Virus record (IMG/VR): IMGVR_UViG_3300029811_000124
Coordinates: 1-53,502 of that record
Length of the DNA stretch: 53,502 nt
Strand: one strand, 5' to 3'
DNA from: a virus
The notes beneath the pieces were generated by a model. It did no database searches, was not told where the DNA came from, and saw only the letters and a list, made by a program, of their open reading frames with translations. Positions 48,986-53,502 of this stretch are shown in pieces (positions within the stretch are counted from its first letter, which is position 1; each line of letters begins with the position of its first letter). The position numbers and the translations under genes are program-made.

Positions 48986-49657
48986 TTATTTTGTATCCAT
49001 ATAAATCATATTAGTCAACCCAAATATCAATTCTTTAGGGAAGTTTCTTTCCTTCTTAACTATACTCTTTACTGCTCTACATATTAAACTTGAAATCATC
49101 ATTACACAGTAAATAATAGACCTCTCTGAACAAGGTAAATTCACAGGTTTTACTTCAAAAGTTTTTCCATAGAATTTTATTAACTTTCTATCTTTGGATT
49201 TTATTATGAAGATATGAGCCAATTCTCCCCCCATTCTTCCATCAATAAAATGTTTTGTTTTAGATTGTTTTAAGAATTGATTCCAAACTACCTTTCTAGA
49301 CTCTAAAGAATCTGTACAAGTTATCACCATTTCGCTTAACTTTTCTTTAGTGTAAAACTTTTTGTATATCTTTACCTTAGTGTCGGAGAAATCCTCTATT
49401 ATATCTTTCAACGCTTCAACTTTGAAACTGTCTAAATCTTTCTTCCTATAGAACTGGTTGGGTAAATTGTGTTCACTAACTCCATCTTCATCAAAGATTT
49501 CAATAGAACCAACTCCCATTTTAGCCAAACTTAAAGCAGTAAAACTACCAGTGGCTCCAGCTCCAATTATACTAACCTTTAAAGAAGATAATTTCCTCGA
49601 GTCAACAATCCCAGTTTGTCTATCGTATCTAATTCTTCCGTTTCTAATCCTTCGCAT
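48986..49657 (-). CDS. E1/ThiF/HesA-like adenylating enzyme
   Basis: RYDRQ arginine finger at 10-14, nucleotide loop IIGAGATGSFTALSLAKMG (30-48), D56-E-D58, HNLPNQFY (63-70), K79 and TCTDSLESRKVVWNQF (113-128) match E1-type adenylation domains. C176 (NLPCSE) is the candidate catalytic or thioester Cys. It would activate the GG-ending protein. 223 residues, a minimal E1 without extra domains. Its start overlaps the JAMM gene by 79 bases. Confidence 0.9.
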   Translation of the reverse strand: MRRIRNGRIRYDRQTGIVDSRKLSSLKVSIIGAGATGSFTALSLAKMGVGSIEIFDEDGVSEHNLPNQFYRKKDLDSFKVEALKDIIEDFSDTKVKIYKKFYTKEKLSEMVITCTDSLESRKVVWNQFLKQSKTKHFIDGRMGGELAHIFIIKSKDRKLIKFYGKTFEVKPVNLPCSERSIIYCVMMISSLICRAVKSIVKKERNFPKELIFGLTNMIYMDTK

Positions 49658-50223
49658 ATCTCTACCCTCCTATTAAATCTTTCATATTCAACTTTTCTTT
49701 TTACTTCTCTATAACAATTTTCTTTTAATTTTCCTCTAATTGGTAAAACCTTTACTGGAATATCAGCTTGTTGACCTTTGTCATCAATTCTTCCTATCAT
49801 ATCTACATTTTTATTTATACATATAGACAATAAATAAGAATTTTCTGAATGTCTAGTAATATTATCTTCATCGGTTCCTGACCAATGAACTCCAAAGTCA
49901 TTATGAGAGTGCCACCATAGTTTCCATTTTCCTATATTTTCTCCTCTTCTAATTAACCTACCTAAAAATAAATGTAGAGTTTCTTCATCTAAAGATGTAT
50001 GAATTGATGTACACTTTTGTTTGAATATTTTAACATTAGTAACAATAATTCTATTACCTATCTTTTTTATCTTACCAAATCCTGAAATTTCTCCTCTAGC
50101 TTTTTGTGTATAATGAACCATTTTAGAATAAGCTAAATTTGATAATTCTAATTTTATATTTTTACCCCACCACTTCTCTAAAAGTAAATCTTCTGCTAAA
50201 TCCTCTTTAAAAAAATTCTTCAT
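49579..50223 (-). CDS. JAMM (JAB/Mov34) metallopeptidase
   Basis: Intact JAMM set: E45 (GEISGFG), H105-S-H107, S115, D118 with the canonical H-x-H-x10-D spacing (WHSHNDFGVHWSGTDED). Such enzymes remove ubiquitin-like proteins or trim residues after GG. C-terminal ~60 residues are helical and charged and overlap the E1 start. GGAGGTATAAT site. Confidence 0.92.
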   Translation of the reverse strand: MKNFFKEDLAEDLLLEKWWGKNIKLELSNLAYSKMVHYTQKARGEISGFGKIKKIGNRIIVTNVKIFKQKCTSIHTSLDEETLHLFLGRLIRRGENIGKWKLWWHSHNDFGVHWSGTDEDNITRHSENSYLLSICINKNVDMIGRIDDKGQQADIPVKVLPIRGKLKENCYREVKRKVEYERFNRRVEICEGLETEELDTIDKLGLLTRGNYLL

Positions 50224-50235
50224 ATTATACCTCCT

Positions 50236-50439
50236 TCATATTTTAATTATTATATTATTATTCGGATTAGATATTCCTCTTAGTTTTAATTTATAATAAG
50301 TTTCTCCTAAAGAGTAACATGAGCCATTCCTGTCATTTTCCCAAGAATTATCGCTAACTACTGTTCCTGTAGAACCTTTACGTGCAAGCCCTGCGATTTG
50401 TTCTACAACTTTTATTTTATCACCTATTTTAAATTTCAT
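50236..50439 (-). CDS. Small KOW-like protein with shared tail (SNPNNNIIIKI)
   Basis: FKIGDKIKVVEQIAGLAR then KGSTGTVVSDNSWENDRNG and the tail ISNPNNNIIIKI. It lies directly upstream (12 bases) of the JAMM start, inside the run of the ubiquitin-like module. No cysteines other than one. Confidence 0.78.
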   Translation of the reverse strand: MKFKIGDKIKVVEQIAGLARKGSTGTVVSDNSWENDRNGSCYSLGETYYKLKLRGISNPNNNIIIKI

Positions 50440-50445
50440 ATTGTT

Positions 50446-51087
50446 TTATATTAAAAAATCATTTACAATAAAATCAGTATCTCTTAATAGCACTCCTTTT
50501 TTTGCCCAGTTTTCTTTTAACTCTTTTAGTGGTAAATTAGGTAGTTCTTTTATTGCATCTTCTACCACTATAATTCTATAATTTCTTTTCTCCAATCCCA
50601 ATACAGCTAAGTTTACACACACATTTGTCGCAACTCCATAAACTATTACTATAGTTGGAGATAAGAATTCTAATATATTAGAAGTATGTTTATTTCCTTC
50701 AAATACATCAAATTTATCCTTTTGTATAATAATGTTTCTTGCTCTTTCTAATACAGAAAAGTTTATTTTTTCATTATTCCAACCACATATATAGTAGTTA
50801 TCACCATAATTACAATTAGGACAAGTTTCTGGTATAAATTCTGCACCATCAGTTCCTGCCATACAGTGAGGAGGGAATGTAGTTTTAAAATCAGGTTTAT
50901 CAGATATTTCTTCTGTATCTTTTCCGTGATAATCTGCCGTATTTACAACTATAATATTAAATTTCTTAGCGGCGTTGGTTAGTTTTTGTAAATTCTTTTT
51001 TATTAACTCTGCTCCTTCTACATATAACGCACCATCTTTGTTTATGAAATCTTTCTGTGAATCGACATTCCAAAATATTACTTTCAT
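50446..51087 (-). CDS. pncA: Nicotinamidase/isochorismatase-like hydrolase
   Basis: VDSQKDFINKDGALYVEGA gives the catalytic Asp, HCMAGTDGAEFIPE and TADYHGKD supply metal ligands (D..H..H), and VYGVATNVCVNLAVLGL holds the catalytic Cys. The order (D, K, C) and length (213) fit PncA, which deamidates nicotinamide to nicotinate. Isochorismatase-fold relatives are possible. Part of an NAD-related set with 52521-53502. GGAGGTAATA site. Confidence 0.8.
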   Translation of the reverse strand: MKVIFWNVDSQKDFINKDGALYVEGAELIKKNLQKLTNAAKKFNIIVVNTADYHGKDTEEISDKPDFKTTFPPHCMAGTDGAEFIPETCPNCNYGDNYYICGWNNEKINFSVLERARNIIIQKDKFDVFEGNKHTSNILEFLSPTIVIVYGVATNVCVNLAVLGLEKRNYRIIVVEDAIKELPNLPLKELKENWAKKGVLLRDTDFIVNDFLI

Positions 51088-51112
51088 ATTACCTCCTTTT
51101 TAATATCTATTT

Positions 51113-51343
51113 TTAGTGTTGCTCGCCTTCTGGGTATCTTGTAGATATCTTTTGCTCTATTTTTATATTCATATCATTGGTTGTTTTGCCACAACTTTTA
51201 CATTTTTGATTTGGTATTACATTATCCCAATAGTTTCTATCATCATATGCACCATAGTTGGTTTTATGATTACCACAATTTTCACATTCTAAATCACAGA
51301 CACAGTCCCTTCTAAGTTGATTATAAATTTTTAATACTTTCAT
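51113..51343 (-). CDS. Small zinc-ribbon protein, 76 aa
   Basis: CVCDLECENCGNH and CKSCGKTTN provide two CxxC pairs plus extra Cys. Strong AAGGAGGGAAAG site. Function unknown. Confidence 0.65.
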   Translation of the reverse strand: MKVLKIYNQLRRDCVCDLECENCGNHKTNYGAYDDRNYWDNVIPNQKCKSCGKTTNDMNIKIEQKISTRYPEGEQH

Positions 51344-51366
51344 CTTTCCCTCCTTGTTAATTATAT

Positions 51367-51564
51367 TTAAATCTCTAAATTAGCCCCTTTTATTATAACT
51401 GTATTTGCTAAATCCATTCCAGTTTTCAAATCAATTCCATTATTTTTATCATAGTAAGAAACATTTTTTATTTCCAGAGGATAACTATCTGTATCATATT
51501 GTAATTTTACTTTACAATTTCCTGGAATTTCCTTTAATACCTTTACTAAATCTTTAACAAGCAT
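51367..51564 (-). CDS. Small phage protein, 65 aa
   Basis: MLVKDLVKVLKEIPGNCKVKL resembles the opening of small phage proteins (ELIKxLxxxPxDxxV); ends LANTVIIKGANLEI. GGGAGGTAAT site. Function unknown. Confidence 0.6.
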   Translation of the reverse strand: MLVKDLVKVLKEIPGNCKVKLQYDTDSYPLEIKNVSYYDKNNGIDLKTGMDLANTVIIKGANLEI

Positions 51565-51586
51565 ATTACCTCCCTATTCTTTTATA

Positions 51587-51742
51587 TTATTCTCTATACA
51601 TTTTAACAAATCCTACAATTAAAACAATACAAGATATTAGAAACCATAGATAATTTGTTAGAGTAAAAGGTATGTTATTAATGTCCATAAATTTTCCTAA
51701 ACTCACTCCTCCTATAAATATTAAAATAAAAGCAAAAACCAT
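51587..51742 (-). CDS. Small two-helix membrane protein, 51 aa
   Basis: MVFAFILIFIGGVSLGKFMD and LWFLISCIVLIVGFVKMYRE are the two membrane segments. Behind GGAGGTATAAT. Function unknown. Confidence 0.6.
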   Translation of the reverse strand: MVFAFILIFIGGVSLGKFMDINNIPFTLTNYLWFLISCIVLIVGFVKMYRE

Positions 51743-51761
51743 ATTATACCTCCTTTCTTTT

Positions 51762-51875
51762 TTATATTATTCCTTTTGTTAATTTTTTCTTATTTGTAAT
51801 TGGTGTATATCCAATTAGCATTAATATTAGTTGAGTTAGTTGGTCTGGTTTCTTTTTAGGTTGTTTTCTTTTCAT
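51762..51875 (-). CDS. Tiny basic protein, 37 aa
   Basis: MKRKQPKKKPDQLTQLILML, then a Lys-rich end, behind AAGGAGTAGT. Plausible but short. Confidence 0.45.
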   Translation of the reverse strand: MKRKQPKKKPDQLTQLILMLIGYTPITNKKKLTKGII

Positions 51876-51884
51876 ACTACTCCT

Positions 51885-52169
51885 TTATACATCCATATCT
51901 GCTACTGGATACATGTGCACGTTATTTATTATCTCTTCCCATCTACTTCTATCTTCTACTACCTCAATTTCTTTAGCACCACCACTGCAATCATGAAAAG
52001 TATAATAGTCTTGGTCTTCAAATATTATAAAAGTTTTGCCATCATCAAACATTATATATCTAGCTTCAAAGTTTTTCTTTCTTTTGGAGAGAACCTTACT
52101 GTAAGAGTAATCTCTTTCACCCCTAATCTCTAATATTCTCATTCCTTTTAATGAATGTATTCCTATCAT
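51885..52169 (-). CDS. Small protein, 94 aa
   Basis: Pattern FDDGKTFIIFEDQDYYTFHDCSGG then VVEDRSRWEEII resembles DUF7448-like phage proteins (short beta layer with H/C near the middle), tentative. Strong AAAGGAGGTAGT site. Confidence 0.5.
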   Translation of the reverse strand: MIGIHSLKGMRILEIRGERDYSYSKVLSKRKKNFEARYIMFDDGKTFIIFEDQDYYTFHDCSGGAKEIEVVEDRSRWEEIINNVHMYPVADMDV

Positions 52170-52179
52170 ACTACCTCCT

Positions 52180-52521
52180 TTATACCAAACAATAAATAAT
52201 TTTCATTCCAATATGTAATCCCTGATCTACATTAGGATTATAAACGTTTTCAGATTTAAAATAATCAATTATCCAATGAGATATAGTTTCTATCAAACCT
52301 AAGTAAATATTATTAGTTATTAAATATACTATACCTCCGTGTATTAAAGAGTGGTGGCTGAGCCACATCCACCACAACCTCATAGGTTTCTGTCCTTTAG
52401 GCACTTTAGACATATCAATAGGTGTGCTCCTTCTTTTCCCTCTGGACATTTCACCAGGTTGTAAAGCACCATCTGCTAAAGAGTGTCCGCATATTAGTAA
52501 GAATAATAATTGTAAATTCAT
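52180..52521 (-). CDS. DUF3307-like membrane protein
   Basis: ICGHSLADGALQPGEMSRGKR matches the GHxLADFxLQ opening of DUF3307 membrane proteins; LSHHSLIHGGIVYL and LIETISHWIIDYFK are the later segments with conserved His and Asp. Several helices, inner membrane. One-base overlap with the NAD synthetase stop. Role unknown. Confidence 0.72.
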   Translation of the reverse strand: MNLQLLFLLICGHSLADGALQPGEMSRGKRRSTPIDMSKVPKGQKPMRLWWMWLSHHSLIHGGIVYLITNNIYLGLIETISHWIIDYFKSENVYNPNVDQGLHIGMKIIYCLV

Positions 52522-53345
52522 TATCTCCCTATTGTAGGAGGGGTTGGCTTCCTACTTGATTTTTGTGGTTTTGTGATTCCTGGTATATATAATTTTTTAG
52601 TGATAGAATTTTTAATCATTTTAGGTCTTTCTGTTTTAAATTTATTTTTCTCTACTCTTTCCGTTATTAATGTTACTATATGGTTTGGTATTTCTCCCCT
52701 AACATTATCATACCAAACTTTAAGACAATTATCTATTTCTTTATATGTAATTCCCAATTCCTTCTCATCTGTCTGCCCTTCCCATAGTCCTGCACTGGGT
52801 GGTTTATTTATTATCTCTTTAGGAATATTTAAATACTTAGCCAACTTAAATACTTCTGTTTTATATAGGTGTCCAATTGGTTCTAAAGCACAAGCTCCAT
52901 CACCGTGCAGAGTATAATATCCTAACATTAACTCTGTTTTGTTTCCAGTTCCTACTACTAAGGCATTAAAAAGATTTGAATAATCATATAAATATATCAT
53001 TCTAATTCTAGCTTTTATATTTCCCAATCTGTTGTTTTCTTTGAATTTATTATGACAAAAACATTCTCCATATAGTTCATCAACATTTTTCTTTATATCA
53101 GTATAATGATTTTCTAGATGTAACCAATCTATAAGAATATCACAATCTTTTAAATCATGTTGTTCTCCATAAGGTAATAAAATTCCTTCTACATTATCTC
53201 TCTCCAAACTTCTACATAATAAAGTAGCCACAACTGCTGAATCCAATCCTCCAGATATACCAATGACCGCTTTAGAAAATCCCTTCTCTTTAAATGTTTT
53301 AGATATAAACTCTTCAATTTTTTCTGTTTCTTTTTTACAATTCAT
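52521..53345 (-). CDS. nadE: NAD synthetase, ammonia-dependent
   Basis: P-loop SGGLDSA at 31-37, LVVGTGNKTELMLGYYTLHGDGACALEPIGHLYKTEVFKLAKYL and PPSAGLWEGQTDEKELGITY are NadE signatures. There is no nitrilase domain, so it should use ammonia. 274 residues. It joins nicotinate adenine dinucleotide to ammonia, giving NAD. ATGA overlap with the upstream gene. C-terminus is Pro/Lys-rich. Confidence 0.93.
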   Translation of the reverse strand: MNCKKETEKIEEFISKTFKEKGFSKAVIGISGGLDSAVVATLLCRSLERDNVEGILLPYGEQHDLKDCDILIDWLHLENHYTDIKKNVDELYGECFCHNKFKENNRLGNIKARIRMIYLYDYSNLFNALVVGTGNKTELMLGYYTLHGDGACALEPIGHLYKTEVFKLAKYLNIPKEIINKPPSAGLWEGQTDEKELGITYKEIDNCLKVWYDNVRGEIPNHIVTLITERVEKNKFKTERPKMIKNSITKKLYIPGITKPQKSSRKPTPPTIGR

Positions 53346-53502
53346 TTTATCTCCTTATATAAACCCTGTTTTAAAATATAACTTTCTACTTCAAAAGGTA
53401 CATAACCTGTTATAGGATCTTCTCTTTTAACCATTTGTCTAATTAAAGTTGACCTAATATAATTCTTTTTTTTCATAAAATCATATCCTGCGAATTTAAC
53501 TG
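53342..53502 (-). CDS. C-terminus of probable NMN adenylyltransferase
   Basis: Only the last 52 residues are present. IRSTLIRQMVKREDPITGYV then PFEVESYILKQGLYKE resembles the (I)SSTxIR ... VPxxVxxYI end of nucleotidyltransferases of the NadR/NadM type. That would give the step just before NadE. The gene starts outside the window. Confidence 0.6.
   Translation of the reverse strand, partial: VKFAGYDFMKKKNYIRSTLIRQMVKREDPITGYVPFEVESYILKQGLYKEIK

Noticed and set aside
37952-50439. The common tail as a DNA-level repeat or CRISPR-like array
   Set aside because: Identity is at the protein level with synonymous and conservative codon changes, copies are always in frame at the gene end, and spacing is irregular.
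1-53502. Recoded stop codons
   Set aside because: TAA, TGA and at least one TAG are used as ordinary ends, and known proteins (PolB, RNR, NadE) read through without internal stops.

Overview
This window looks like part of the genome of a large, AT-rich, tailed double-stranded DNA phage of a bacterium. Every supported gene lies on the minus strand, so transcription runs right to left. Genes are tightly packed, often with ATGA overlaps, and many carry strong AGGAGG-type ribosome binding sites. The replication set is of phage T4 type: family B DNA polymerase, sliding clamp, clamp loader, SbcC/SbcD (gp46/gp47) pair, RecA-like recombinase, 5' nuclease and a sigma-like factor. It is combined with a PrimPol-helicase and a class II (B12-type) ribonucleotide reductase. 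I saw no virion structural or packaging genes and no convincing tRNA or CRISPR array. The host cannot be named from the sequence; a bacterial host fits the ribosome binding sites, the -10/-35-like promoters and a bacterial-type clamp-binding QLSLF tail on the polymerase.

Layout from left to right. 1-10.4 kb is a metabolic and modification region: class III aminotransferase, two glycosyltransferase-like proteins, a B12-binding radical SAM enzyme interrupted by an intein, a glyoxalase-fold protein, an ImmA/IrrE-type metallopeptidase, Pth2 with a zinc-finger insertion, and an MT-A70 methylase. 10.4-38 kb is DNA metabolism: SbcC/SbcD, HNH and GIY-YIG endonucleases, MazG, exonuclease, ribonucleotide reductase, PolB, dCMP deaminase, RecA, a resolvase-like nuclease, an intein-bearing phosphoesterase, NinG, an intein-bearing PrimPol-helicase, 5' nuclease, DNA methylase, clamp loader, clamp and sigma factor.

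38-50.4 kb is the most unusual part. Fourteen small KOW/SH3-like proteins share a C-terminal tail (consensus NPNNNIIIK). The same tail ends the otherwise unrelated PrimPol-helicase. Interleaved with them are an ATP-grasp ligase, a PF12224-type amidoligase, a class II glutamine amidotransferase-like protein, a tyrosine recombinase and a RuvB-like ATPase. Upstream in the transcription direction is a compact ubiquitin-like module: a ThiS/MoaD-like protein ending in GG, an E1/ThiF-like enzyme, an intact JAMM peptidase, and a probable dead JAB protein with a KOW-like N-terminus. KOW-like N-termini on both the amidoligase and the dead JAB link the small proteins to the modification enzymes. My leading hypothesis is a phage protein-modification system acting on tail-bearing proteins; the function is inferred, the sequence pattern is seen directly.

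50.4-53.5 kb carries an NAD module: nicotinamidase-like hydrolase, NAD synthetase and the end of a probable NMN adenylyltransferase. Several long intergenic gaps hold structured elements: a large inverted dispersed repeat pair (6.9 and 46.0 kb), a roughly 260-nt RNA-like element at 26.4-26.7 kb with competing helices, and a multi-hairpin element at 32.1-32.2 kb.
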